A stretch of DNA of 64,000 nucleotides from Bradyrhizobium amphicarpaeae. GTDB lineage: Bacteria > Pseudomonadota > Alphaproteobacteria > Rhizobiales > Xanthobacteraceae. How positions within the stretch are numbered: position 1 is the stretch's first letter; each line of letters starts with the position of its first letter. Below the pieces are notes generated by a model that saw nothing but the letters and a program-made list of their open reading frames with translations, had not been told where the DNA came from and ran no database searches. Shown here piece by piece: positions 1 to 8,696 of this stretch. The DNA is taken from the NCBI RefSeq assembly GCF_002266435.3, contig NZ_CP029426.2, forward strand, positions 1,518,001 to 1,582,000. Reading direction: 5' to 3'. Position numbers and translations under genes: made by a program.

Positions 1-623
1 AAGGGCTCGGGGAACACGTCAACCAGATCGTGTCGGAAGCGACCTATGAAACCTCGGATCCGACCGTCGACTCCCAGATCGTCAAATTCAAGGCCGCCGG
101 CGCCGACGTCATTTTCAACGAATGTACGCCGAAGTTCGCTGCGCAGGCGATCAAGAAAATGGCCGAGCTCGGCTGGAAACCGCAGATCATCCTTCCCGCC
201 GTCTCGAATTCCGTCGGCTCGGTCCTGGTGCCGGCGGGGCTCGAAAATTCCGTCGGCATCGTCACCGGCGCCTTCCTGAAAGATCCCGGCGATCCGCGCT
301 GGGAGAACGATGCCGGCATGAAGGCCTGGCGGGAATGGATGAAGACCTACAATTCCGGAGCCGATCCCGCCGACATCTTCAACGTCACCGGCTACACCAT
401 GGCGCAGATCATGGAGCTGGTGCTGCAACGCTCCGGCAACGATCTGACGCGCGCGAACCTGATGAAGCAGACGCAGTCTTTCAAGGACGTCGAGCTGCCG
501 ATGCTGCTGCCGGGCATCAAGCTCAACACCTCTGCGGAACAGGTGACGCCGATCCGCCAATTGCAGATGGCGCGCTTCAACGGGAAGTCCTGGGAGCTGT
601 TCGGCGACGTCATCGGCGAATAG
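1..623 (+). CDS. ABC transporter substrate-binding protein, branched-chain amino acid type (5' end outside window)
   Basis: The reading frame is open from base 3 and ends with TAG at 621-623, so only the C-terminal part (about 206 residues) is present. The residues fit the second lobe of a type I periplasmic binding protein: a YETSDPTVDSQIVKFKAAG stretch, then KFAAQAIKKMAELGWKPQ, then the GNDLTRANLMKQTQ segment. All three recur almost word for word in the binding protein at 9594-10796, so the two are close paralogues. It would act in the periplasm delivering an amino acid, amide or aromatic acid to an ABC permease. No permease or ATPase gene is visible here. The downstream CoA transferase suggests an organic acid ligand, which is inference. 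Confidence 0.85.
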   Translation, partial: GLGEHVNQIVSEATYETSDPTVDSQIVKFKAAGADVIFNECTPKFAAQAIKKMAELGWKPQIILPAVSNSVGSVLVPAGLENSVGIVTGAFLKDPGDPRWENDAGMKAWREWMKTYNSGADPADIFNVTGYTMAQIMELVLQRSGNDLTRANLMKQTQSFKDVELPMLLPGIKLNTSAEQVTPIRQLQMARFNGKSWELFGDVIGE

Positions 624-710
624 GATCGACGTCTCGCGACCGGCGGGCAGGGCACCAGCCTTGCCCGCTTGAAAATTGCCTGCATCGCTTGCTCCAGCCC
701 GGGTGACGAC

Positions 711-1907
711 ATGACGACAGCAACCGGTCCCCTCAGCGGCATCCGCGTTCTCGACCTGACGAGCGTGCTGTTCGGTCCCTATGCCGCGCAGATGCTCGGC
801 GATTGGGGCGCCGACATCATCAAGGTCGAACCGCCCGCTGGCGACACCTGGCGCTACACCGGCGTGTTCCGAAACCGCGGCATGAGCGGGCAGTTCATGG
901 CCGTGAACCGCAACAAGCGCAGCCTCGCGCTGGATCTGAAGCATCCGGACGGCAAGGCGGCGCTGGCCAGGCTGATTCCGACGGTCGATGCGCTCGTCAC
1001 CAATGTGCGGCCCGCGGCGATGGCGCGGATCGGTTTCGGTTACGAGGCCTGCGCGAAGCTCAACCCGCGGCTGATCTATGCCGCGGCGACCGGCTTCGGA
1101 CAGGACGGCCCGTGGGCTGCGCGCCCCGCCTTCGACGAGATCATCCAGGCCGCCTCGGGCCTCGCATCGTCGATCGGATCGGACGAGGAACCGGCCTTCG
1201 TCCCGAGCCTGATCGGCGACAAGATCTGCGCGATGGCGATGGTCGGCGCAGTCTCTGCGGCCTTGTTCCGGCGTGAGCGCACCGGGCAGGGCCAGATGGT
1301 CGAGGTGCCGATGCTTGAAACCATCGCCGGCTTCAACAGCATCGAGATGCTCGGAGGCCACGCCTTCGATCCGCCGATCGGCCCGACCGGCTACAAGCGG
1401 ATGAAGAACCGGCGCCCGGTGCGGACCAAGGACGGCTGGCTGACCATGCTGCCCTATTCCGGGGACAATTGGTGCGCCTTCTTCGAGGCCGTCGGTCGTC
1501 CCGAGTTGAGCGACGAGCTCGGTGTGCGCGATCCCGTGTTGCGCTCGCAGAACATCGACAAGATCTACGACCGCATGAGCGAGATCGGGCCGACCCGCAC
1601 CACCGCGGAGTGGGAGGAATTGCTGCTGCGGCTCGACGTGCCGCACACGGCGTTCGCCAGGCTCACCGAGATCGGCGAGCAGCCGCATCTCGCCGCGGTC
1701 GGTCTGTTTGCAGAGATCGATCATCCCACCGAGGGACGGATCAGGCAGGCGCGCCCCGCGACCAAATTCTCGGAAAGCCCGGCCGGCATCCATCGCATGG
1801 CGCCGCGCCTTGGCGAGCACTCGCGCGAGGTGCTGCGCGAGGCGGGCCTGAGCGATGCTGAAATCCAGGCTGCGGTCGACAGCAAGGCGGTCGGGGTCGC
1901 GTCGTAA
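711..1907 (+). CDS. CaiB/BaiF family (class III) CoA transferase
   Basis: This 398-residue protein starts at the ATG at 711; a longer frame from a TTG at 669 lacks a signal for initiation. The N-terminus (GIRVLDLTSVLFGPYAAQ, then GADIIKVEPPAGD) is the family hallmark. A second typical block is RSLALDLKHPDGKAAL, followed by NVRPAAMARIGFGYE. Class III transferases move CoA between carboxylic acids through an aspartyl-CoA intermediate; the Asp in the LDLKHPDGK region aligns approximately with that step. Family members include formyl-CoA, carnitine and alpha-methylacyl-CoA enzymes, and the substrate cannot be read from sequence. It lies 87 bases after a binding-protein gene and probably activates the imported acid, which is inference. 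Confidence 0.88.
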   Translation: MTTATGPLSGIRVLDLTSVLFGPYAAQMLGDWGADIIKVEPPAGDTWRYTGVFRNRGMSGQFMAVNRNKRSLALDLKHPDGKAALARLIPTVDALVTNVRPAAMARIGFGYEACAKLNPRLIYAAATGFGQDGPWAARPAFDEIIQAASGLASSIGSDEEPAFVPSLIGDKICAMAMVGAVSAALFRRERTGQGQMVEVPMLETIAGFNSIEMLGGHAFDPPIGPTGYKRMKNRRPVRTKDGWLTMLPYSGDNWCAFFEAVGRPELSDELGVRDPVLRSQNIDKIYDRMSEIGPTRTTAEWEELLLRLDVPHTAFARLTEIGEQPHLAAVGLFAEIDHPTEGRIRQARPATKFSESPAGIHRMAPRLGEHSREVLREAGLSDAEIQAAVDSKAVGVAS

Positions 1908-2206
1908 GCCGTCCAGGAACCATCACGCAATTCTCTGTGATGACGGTCACATCGCGCGCTTAGGTCTTCGACCTGATACGTCGTTCATCTCACCAGCCGA
2001 CACTCTGCCGCAGTGATTCGTGCCCAGCCCAGGCGGGCCGCGGCCCCGGGCCACCTTCCGCCCGCGCGACCCCTCGTATATGAGAGATTGCCGCCTACGA
2101 GGTCCTGATATTGCCGGATACGGAACGCAAGGTGGCTGCGATTTCTTAATCCAAAGATCGCAATCTGACCGATAGAGCGCGGACTGGTACTGGACCGGGG
2201 TATGGC
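1908..2206. other. intergenic region, no gene seen
   Basis: About 300 bases between the CoA transferase and the L,D-transpeptidase. Reading frames here are short or are high-GC shadows. I see no tRNA, clear terminator or long repeat. The promoter of the transpeptidase probably lies near the 3' end. Confidence 0.4.
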
Positions 2207-3763
2207 ATGAAAGACCTGATGACGACGGCGCAATCCTCCACGGCGATGCGGCGTTGGCGGCTCCCCGGACTTGTTGCGCTCGCGGCAGTGGCCGTCATCG
2301 CGGCGGCGCCGCCGGCCGACGCGGCCAAGCAGGCGCGCCAACCGGCCGAGGCGGTCGCGCAGCGGCAGGCCGGCGAGCCGATCATGGCGATCGTGTCGAT
2401 CAAGAGCCAGCAGGTCACCTTCTACGATGCCGATGGCTGGATCCTGCGCGCGCCGGTTTCGACCGGCACCACGGGGCGCGAGACGCCGGCCGGCGTCTTC
2501 GCCATCGTCGAGAAGGACAAGGACCACCGCTCGACCATGTATGACGATGCCTGGATGCCGAACATGCAGCGCATCACCTGGAACGGTATCGCGCTGCATG
2601 GCGGACCGCTGCCCGGCTATGCCGCCTCGCACGGCTGCGTGCGGATGCCGTTCGGCTTCGCCGAGGGCCTGTTCGACAAGACGTATATCGGGATGCGGGT
2701 GATCATCTCGCCGCACGACACGGTTCCGACCGAGTTCTCGCACCCCTCGCTATTCGTGCCGAAGCCGGAGGCCATCGCGGCCGCGCCCGGCCGGGCCGAC
2801 AAGCTGTCCGCCGAGGCCGACGAGGCGACGAGGGCTGCCGACGAGGCCAAGAAGGCTGCTTCAGTCGCCGCGAAGGAAGCTTCCTCGCTCCCTGCCGCGC
2901 TGCGTAAGCTGGAGCAGCAGAAGGCCCGCGCCGATGCCGAGCTCGCCTTCGCCGACAAGTCGCTCGCGAAGGCCAAGACTGATCAAGCCCGCGCCAAGGC
3001 CGAGGAGTTGAAGCAGAAGGCGGAGACCAAGGCCGCCGACGCGGCGACGCAGCTGGACGCCGCCAAGGCCGCCGCGCAGCCGAAGCGCGACGCCGTGGCC
3101 GCGACCAAGGACGCCGCCAAGGCCGCTGCGGTCAGGAAGACCGAGGCCGTCAAGGCAGCGACCGACGCGAAGCTCGCGGGTGAACCTGTCTCCGTCTACA
3201 TCAGCCGCTCGACGCAAAAGCTCTACGTGCGGCGAAACACGCACAAGCCGGCGCCCGACGGCGGCGGCGAGGTGTTCGACACCAGCATCGAGGTGCCCGT
3301 CACGATCCGCAATCCCGAGCAGCCGCTCGGCACGCATATCTTCACGGCGATGGCGAAGTCCGATAAGGGCCTGCGCTGGAGCGTGGTCACGATCGAGAAC
3401 GGCGACGAGGCCCGCAACGCGCTCGACCGCATCACCATCCCGCAGGACGTGTGGGATCGCATTGGGCCGACCGCGTTGCCGCGCTCTTCGATCATTATCT
3501 CGGACGAGCCGCTGAGCGCCGAGACCAATTACCGGACCGAGTTCGTCGCGGTGTTGAGCGACCAGCCCCAAGGCGGCTTCATCACGCGCAAGCCGACCGC
3601 ACCTGCCATGATCGCCAGCGACGACGGCTGGGACAATGGCGGCAACGGCTTCGGCTTCTTCTACCAGCGCGACCCCTACGTACAGCCGGCCAATCCGCGC
3701 CGGCAGCGCGGCCAGTACCAATATTATCAGTCGACGCAGCCGATGCAGCGAAGCTGGTGGTAA
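2207..3763 (+). CDS. L,D-transpeptidase family protein with Ala-rich helical linker and a second C-terminal domain
   Basis: This 518-residue protein has an N-terminal hydrophobic segment (residues 18-36) that looks like a signal peptide or anchor ending near ADAAKQ. Residues 58-170 form a YkuD domain: the HGG at 131-133 and the SHGCVRM at 141-147 carry the catalytic His142 and Cys144. Such enzymes make 3-3 cross-links in peptidoglycan or anchor proteins to it in the periplasm. Residues about 195-320 are a long Ala/Lys/Glu-rich stretch predicted to be a helical coiled coil. Residues about 325-465 resemble a second degenerate YkuD-like fold (VSVYISRSTQKLYVRR) without a Cys motif. The tail is Gly/Tyr/Gln-rich. 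Start ATG 2207 is the first in frame. Confidence 0.85.
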   Translation: MKDLMTTAQSSTAMRRWRLPGLVALAAVAVIAAAPPADAAKQARQPAEAVAQRQAGEPIMAIVSIKSQQVTFYDADGWILRAPVSTGTTGRETPAGVFAIVEKDKDHRSTMYDDAWMPNMQRITWNGIALHGGPLPGYAASHGCVRMPFGFAEGLFDKTYIGMRVIISPHDTVPTEFSHPSLFVPKPEAIAAAPGRADKLSAEADEATRAADEAKKAASVAAKEASSLPAALRKLEQQKARADAELAFADKSLAKAKTDQARAKAEELKQKAETKAADAATQLDAAKAAAQPKRDAVAATKDAAKAAAVRKTEAVKAATDAKLAGEPVSVYISRSTQKLYVRRNTHKPAPDGGGEVFDTSIEVPVTIRNPEQPLGTHIFTAMAKSDKGLRWSVVTIENGDEARNALDRITIPQDVWDRIGPTALPRSSIIISDEPLSAETNYRTEFVAVLSDQPQGGFITRKPTAPAMIASDDGWDNGGNGFGFFYQRDPYVQPANPRRQRGQYQYYQSTQPMQRSWW

Positions 3764-3796
3764 CTGCTCGCCCGCTGCGGCGGGCCGAGGTCGTCT

Positions 3797-4609
3797 CTAC
3801 GCCCGCGCTTCGATCACGATCGCCTGAATCCTGCCGTCAACCGCTCCGGATCCATGCAGGGTCCGGATCGCCTCGGCAACGATGTCAGTCGCGGCCTGAA
3901 GCTTGCCGGCATCCCTTGCCTCGATCTCGCCGCGCAGCGGCGTGCCCTGGCAGAGCGCGAGCGCGACGTATTCGGGAGTGGGCGCGCGGCTCGTTTCGGA
4001 TCGCGTCTCGATCGAGATGTCGCGGAAGCCTGCGCGTTCGAGATCACTCTTGATGAGGCTCTTGTCGTAGTAGCCGTGCGGCGTGCGAACCATGAAACGC
4101 GGCGGATCGTCGGGGAACATCTTGGCGAGGGCGATTGTCGCCTCGTGGGTGACCACATTGTCCTCGATGCGGTCCCAGACGTTGAACACGAACGTGCCAT
4201 CCGGCTTCAGGACGCGCTTGACCTCTCCGTAAGCCTTGACGCGGTCCGGAAAGAACATCGCGCCGAATTGGCAGCAGACCACGTCGAACTCGGCGTCAAC
4301 GAAGGGCAGGGCCATGGCGTCCGCCTGTCGCCAGGCGATGCGATCGTCGTTGGCTTGGCGTTGGGCGGCAACGGCGAGCATGGGCTCGTTGAGGTCGGTC
4401 GCAACATAACGAACGCCGGGCGGCAGTGCCGCGGCCACGGCGCGCGTCACGGCGCCGGTGCCCGCGGCGATCTCCAGCAGCACGGCGGGAACGCGGGAGG
4501 CGACGCGCTTCGCGATGTCCTCCGCATAGACGGAGAAGATCATCGGCACGAGATACTCGTCGTAGATTCTCGGAATCGAGCCGGCGAAAACCTTGTCAGT
4601 GTCGGACAT
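3797..4609 (-). CDS. class I SAM-dependent methyltransferase
   Basis: A 270-residue protein with the Rossmann methyltransferase signature: motif I LLEIAAGTGAVTRAVAA (about 44-60), an acidic motif II residue in YVATDLNEPML, then WRQADAMALPFVDAEFDVVCCQFGAMF and RVLKPDGTFVF. These match the methyltransf_11/25 group. It would transfer a methyl group from S-adenosylmethionine to a small molecule or lipid in the cytoplasm; the substrate cannot be assigned. The gene is on the minus strand downstream of the caspase-WD40 gene, 54 bases away, so co-transcription is possible. It converges on the transpeptidase gene, with 33 bases between the two stop codons. Confidence 0.88.
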   Translation of the reverse strand: MSDTDKVFAGSIPRIYDEYLVPMIFSVYAEDIAKRVASRVPAVLLEIAAGTGAVTRAVAAALPPGVRYVATDLNEPMLAVAAQRQANDDRIAWRQADAMALPFVDAEFDVVCCQFGAMFFPDRVKAYGEVKRVLKPDGTFVFNVWDRIEDNVVTHEATIALAKMFPDDPPRFMVRTPHGYYDKSLIKSDLERAGFRDISIETRSETSRAPTPEYVALALCQGTPLRGEIEARDAGKLQAATDIVAEAIRTLHGSGAVDGRIQAIVIEARA

Positions 4610-4663
4610 GATGGCCTCGCTGAAGGTTCGGACACGTGGTGCATGCTACCACACATCGCGGCC

Positions 4664-6970
4664 TCACCGCGCCAGCAATGACGTGAACCCCGCCGGTTCC
4701 TGCATCGCCTTGCGCGCCTCCAGCGACATCGGCTCGTAGCGGCTGCCGGTGAAGATGCTGAGTTTGTTTTCGACGCCGTTCGAACCGGCGTAGCAGCCTT
4801 CGGGCGTGTAGCTGACATAGCCGTCGTCGCCGAAACCGACCGCGGTCAGGAGCATCCGCCGCTGCGCGATGTCCCAGACCTTGATAGTCTTGTCCTCGCT
4901 CGCCGAAATCAGCCGCGTGCCGCCCGGAAAGAACGCGACCGCCTCGACGTCCTCCTGATGGCCCGCGAAACTCGCCAGCAGCCGGCCGCTGTCGGCGTCC
5001 CACAAATTCACCGATTTGTCGCGCCCGCCGCCGCCGGTCACGATGCGCTTGCTGTCCGCGGACCAGCTCGCCGACACGACATAATCGCGATGGCCGGCGA
5101 GCAGCCGTGTATTGCCGCTCCTGGCGTCCCATATTTTCGCCGAGCCGAGCTCAGCGTCCGAACCGGCGGTGACCACGCGCAAGCCGTCGGGCGAATAGGC
5201 CACGCGTAGCGCCTTGCGGCCATTGGCGTCCTTTGCCTCGATGGCGCCACTGGTGCGATAGAACCTGATCTTGCCGTCATAGCCGGCCGAGACGAATTCG
5301 CCCGAGCCGGAGGGCGCGTAACTCAGGGAGCGCACCGCGGCGCGCGCGGGATCGCCGCTCGGGTGATCGAGCTTGCTCTTGGCGAGCTCGCGGGTCCCGA
5401 GATTCCAGATCCGGACGACGCCGTCCTCACCGGCCGAGGCCAGATATTTGAGCGAAGGCTCCGGTGCGAAGGCGACGGCGAATTGCTTTGCTCCCGCATC
5501 GAAGGTCAGGCTCCGGCCGCCGCTTCCGAGATCCCACACCTTCACCTTGCCGTCCCATCCGGCGGAGGCGAGCAGCGAACTGTCAGTCCAATAGTCGAGC
5601 GCGTAGACCGCGCCGGCATGACCTTTCAGCACCCGTGTCTGCCGGAACGAGGACGCATCCCACAGCCGGATCACGCCGTCGTCGCCTGCGGTCGCGATCT
5701 CCCGGCCGTCGGGCGATACGGCAATGGTGCGCACGCTGGCGCCCTCGACATTCGGTTTGATCGAGACCGGTATGAAGGGGCCGCCGACGGCGTCGTTATC
5801 GCGCCGCGCACTTCGCGTGGTACAGGTTGATGCCGGCACGGCGGCGACGCTCTTGGTCTCGGCTGCCGGTGGCGTCGCGAGCGCGAGTGGCGTGGCGGTC
5901 GCCGGGGCGGCCGCGAGTTTTGTCGCAGCGAGGGGTTTTGCCGCCTCCGGCTGTGGCGGCAGGACCGGTGAGGTCTGCACTTTCTTCGGTTCGGGTTCGG
6001 CGGTGACTGGGGCCATGCGCGGCGTCGCCGTGGCGAGCTTGTTGCGCTGAACCTTGGCCAGATCGGTGTAGAACCCGCCCGGATGCGCGGCAATGTAGAG
6101 ATCCCAGGCCTCTACCGTCCCGACGCGCTCGGCAAACTCGTAATCGCGTGATGCGCTCGCGTCTGTCGATGCGACCGGAGCCGGAGCGGGAGGAGGTGCC
6201 GCCGCCGGCGCCAGCACGACGTCGTCGCCGCCGAGCGAGCCGTAGATGAAGGGCTCCTGCCGGTTGGTCGTGGCCTTGAGTACCTCGTCGCGGACATAGC
6301 CGAACGCCTTGCGCAGGTCGAGGCCCGGCGTTGCGAGATGGTGCGCCAGCGCGGCGGCGAAAGGGCTGTTCCTGCCGTCGCCATCGAGCGCGGTGAGCCC
6401 GGCCTTGGCGGCGAAGGCGACCAGCGTGTTCGGGCTCGATGGCTCCACCTTGGCAAGGCCGCGCGCCACCGCCCGCGATGCCATCGTGCGCTTCATGTTC
6501 TTGGCGAACGGGTTGTCGCGGCAGGCATCGAGAATGACGAGACGCAGCCGCTTCGCCGGCTCGATGGCCACCAGCACGCGGTCGAGCCCGATGGTCTCGT
6601 CATAGACGTCGGTGTCGTTCTCGAGCTGGGCGTCGACCGGAACGAGATAGTTGTTGCCGTCGATCTCGATGCCGTGGCCGGCATAGTAGATCACGGCGAT
6701 GTCGGCGCCGCGCGCCTTGGCGCCGAAATCGCGCAAGGTCCGGCGCATGTCCTGCGCGGAGAGATCGTTGCGCGCCTCGACGACCGTGAAGCCGGCCTTC
6801 TTGAAGGTTTCGACCAGAAGGCCCGCGTCGTTGGTGGCGTTGGCGAGCTTGGGCGCACGCTGATAGGCCGAATTGCCCATCACCAGCGCCATGCGCTGGT
6901 CGGCAAATCCTGCGGCGGGCACCAACACCAACGTCAGCCCGCTGAAAAGAAACAGAAAAAAGAACTTCAT
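4664..6970 (-). CDS. caspase family protein (peptidase C14) with C-terminal WD40 propeller
   Basis: Taken from the ATG at 6970 (768 residues), which is followed directly by a signal peptide (MKFFFLFLFSGLTLVL, cleavage after about residue 23). An upstream start at 7027 would bury that signal. Residues about 25-245 are a p20-type caspase domain: RMALVMGNSAYQ, IAVIYYAGHGIE with His99, and LVILDACRDNPF with Cys150, so the His-Cys dyad is intact. A Pro/Ala-rich linker spans about residues 270-400. From about 420 to 740 there are roughly seven WD40 repeats, each with a GH..WD-like pattern (for example AGDDGVIRLWD, SAGWDGKVKVWD, SASEDKTIKVWD). The product is probably exported. Prokaryotic caspase-WD40 proteins are known, but the physiological substrate is not established. 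Confidence 0.88.
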   Translation of the reverse strand: MKFFFLFLFSGLTLVLVPAAGFADQRMALVMGNSAYQRAPKLANATNDAGLLVETFKKAGFTVVEARNDLSAQDMRRTLRDFGAKARGADIAVIYYAGHGIEIDGNNYLVPVDAQLENDTDVYDETIGLDRVLVAIEPAKRLRLVILDACRDNPFAKNMKRTMASRAVARGLAKVEPSSPNTLVAFAAKAGLTALDGDGRNSPFAAALAHHLATPGLDLRKAFGYVRDEVLKATTNRQEPFIYGSLGGDDVVLAPAAAPPPAPAPVASTDASASRDYEFAERVGTVEAWDLYIAAHPGGFYTDLAKVQRNKLATATPRMAPVTAEPEPKKVQTSPVLPPQPEAAKPLAATKLAAAPATATPLALATPPAAETKSVAAVPASTCTTRSARRDNDAVGGPFIPVSIKPNVEGASVRTIAVSPDGREIATAGDDGVIRLWDASSFRQTRVLKGHAGAVYALDYWTDSSLLASAGWDGKVKVWDLGSGGRSLTFDAGAKQFAVAFAPEPSLKYLASAGEDGVVRIWNLGTRELAKSKLDHPSGDPARAAVRSLSYAPSGSGEFVSAGYDGKIRFYRTSGAIEAKDANGRKALRVAYSPDGLRVVTAGSDAELGSAKIWDARSGNTRLLAGHRDYVVSASWSADSKRIVTGGGGRDKSVNLWDADSGRLLASFAGHQEDVEAVAFFPGGTRLISASEDKTIKVWDIAQRRMLLTAVGFGDDGYVSYTPEGCYAGSNGVENKLSIFTGSRYEPMSLEARKAMQEPAGFTSLLAR

Positions 6971-7075
6971 CACGGCCCCCAAGCCGGGATCTGCAATGTC
7001 GGAGAGGATATCCGACCGGGGCCGCAATACAAATTCTATTTGGCTTCGTCCGGCGCTTCCTGCCGGCGAAAGCTG

Positions 7076-7615
7076 TTACGACTTCGTCCCGCCGACCTCG
7101 CGGATCGGCCGCGTCCCGTCCCAGCTCGACGCGGCTTGCCGGACCTTCTCGAAGAACGGCCCCTTGGTGCCGCTGATGTCGGAGATCTCGATCACCGTGC
7201 CCGGATGGGCCTGGGTGTCGAAATAGGCAAAGCGCCCCTTTTCGCCGCCGATCTGACCCTCATGGCCGATCCCATAGCCGAGCCCGATCGCCTTGTCGTA
7301 GAGCGCCTGGTAGTCGTGGCTCCAGTAGGACATGTGCTGGAGGCCTTCGTGGCCGGCGTCGAGGAACTCCTTGTACAGCGAGGGCGCATCATTGCGCTGC
7401 TGGATCAGCTCGATCTGGAGGTCGCCGGAATTGGCCAGCGCAATGCTCATCTCGACGGATGAGTCCTGGCCGCGATGGCGGAACCAGTCGGTCTTGACCA
7501 GGTCCATGTAGTACCAGGGGCCGACACCCATCACCTCGATCCAGTGCTTCATCGCGGCGTGGATGTCCCGCACCACATATCCGTTCTGGCGCACCGCGCC
7601 AAAGATGCGGCTCAT
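7076..7615 (-). CDS. VOC family (glyoxalase/bleomycin resistance superfamily) protein
   Basis: A 179-residue protein starting MSRIFGAVRQNGYVVRDIHAA, the usual opening of a single-domain vicinal oxygen chelate protein. The following segments HWIEVMGVGPWYY and SGDLQIELIQQRNDAPS fit the beta-alpha-beta-beta-beta module; HEGLQHMSYWSHD and HPGTVIEISDISG fit the second module with a likely metal-binding His and Glu. Members are lyases, epimerases or ring-cleaving dioxygenases; the reaction is not assignable. It sits upstream of the caspase gene on the same strand and downstream of a frameshifted binding-protein gene, in a stretch otherwise concerned with small organic acids. Confidence 0.82.
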   Translation of the reverse strand: MSRIFGAVRQNGYVVRDIHAAMKHWIEVMGVGPWYYMDLVKTDWFRHRGQDSSVEMSIALANSGDLQIELIQQRNDAPSLYKEFLDAGHEGLQHMSYWSHDYQALYDKAIGLGYGIGHEGQIGGEKGRFAYFDTQAHPGTVIEISDISGTKGPFFEKVRQAASSWDGTRPIREVGGTKS

Positions 7616-7647
7616 GCCGTCGCTCCTCTCAACCGTTCACCACCGCA

Positions 7648-7690
7648 CCTCATCCTGAGAGCCCGCCGCAGGCGGGCGTCTCGAAGGATG
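7648..7690. repeat. interspersed palindromic repeat, CCTCATCCTGAG...CGAAGGATG family (copy 1)
   Basis: This intergenic element opens with CCTCATCCTGAG, has a central CCCGCCGCAGGCGGGC hairpin and closes with CGTCTCGAAGGATG. The same frame of bases recurs at 30507-30549 and, more divergent, at 31125-31170. It lies between two minus-strand genes and could form a stable RNA hairpin. Confidence 0.7.
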
Positions 7691-7717
7691 GCCGCAGGCG
7701 TGCTGCCCGCCACTGCT

Positions 7718-8685
7718 TCACTTCACCTCGATGCCTGCGTCCTTGGCAACCTGCTTCCAGGCTACGATGTCGCGGGCGTTGATGTCGCGCTGTTCCTCGC
7801 CGGGGACGAATTGCGGCGTGATGCCGAGCTTCAGCAGCTTCTCCTTGACCTCGGCATCGCCGAGCGCGTCCTTCAGCGCCGCCGACAATTTCTGAGCAAC
7901 AGGCGGCGCCAGGCCCGCGGGCGCATACATCGCCCAGGACAGACTGCGGTCGAACGGCACGCCTTGCTCCCCGTAGCTGGCGATATCGGGCAGGCTCGGC
8001 GAGCGCTCGCCGCAGGCGGCCAGCGCCTTGATCGAGCCGTCCTTCACCAGCGGGTTGCGGTCGCCACGTCGAGTGTGGCCAGCGAAATGTGCCCGCCGAG
8101 CAGGTCGCCGGCCAGTTTCGCGATGCCGTTGAACGGCACGTGGTCCATCTTGATGCCGGTCTGCTGCATCAGGATCTCAGCGCAGAACTGGCCGGTCGAG
8201 CCGACGCCCCAGCTGCCGTACTGGATCGGCCCGCCCTTCTTGGCCATTGCGATCAGGCCCTTGATGTCGTTGGCTGCAAAATCCTTGGTCGCCACCAGGA
8301 TGATCGAGGAGACGCCGACGCGACCGATCGTCGTAAAATCCCTGATCGAATCATAGGGCAGCTTCGGATAGATCGCCGGCGCCAGCACATGCGTGGTCAT
8401 GCCGCCGACAGTGATGGTGTAGCCGTCATTTCGCGATGCCGCGACCATCTGGGTGCCGAGCGTGCCGGCCGCTCCCGTGTGGTTCTCGATATAGATGCTC
8501 TGTCCGAGCGTCTTGCCCATCTTGTCGGCGAGCAGCCGGCCGACCACGTCGCCGCCGCCACCCGCCGCATAGGGCAGCAGCATCTTGATCTTGTGCGTGG
8601 GGTAGGCGGCAGGATCCTCGGCGTGTGACGGCAGAGCCGCCGACAACAATGCAAGAAAAGAAAGCGTGACGGTGCGCAGCATCAT
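7718..8685 (-). pseudogene. Bug-family (tripartite tricarboxylate transporter) binding protein, frameshifted
   Basis: Two adjacent frames together make one Bug-type periplasmic binding protein. The N-terminal part starts at ATG 8685 with a signal peptide (MMLRTVTLSFLALLSAALPS), then YPTHKIKMLLPYAAGGGGD, and runs to LATLDVATA. There it shifts into a stop near 8044. The other frame continues with KDGSIKALAACGERSPSLPD and ends at 7718. Removing one A near 8056 (on the minus strand GCAACCGCTGG) restores TAPLVKDGSIKAL, the usual family wording. The gene is therefore either broken by a one-base insertion or carries a sequencing error. Intact members bind carboxylates such as tricarboxylates in the periplasm. 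No TctA/TctB partner is nearby. The next minus-strand gene upstream is the MBL hydrolase. Confidence 0.8.
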
Positions 8686-8696
8686 GATGGCATTCC

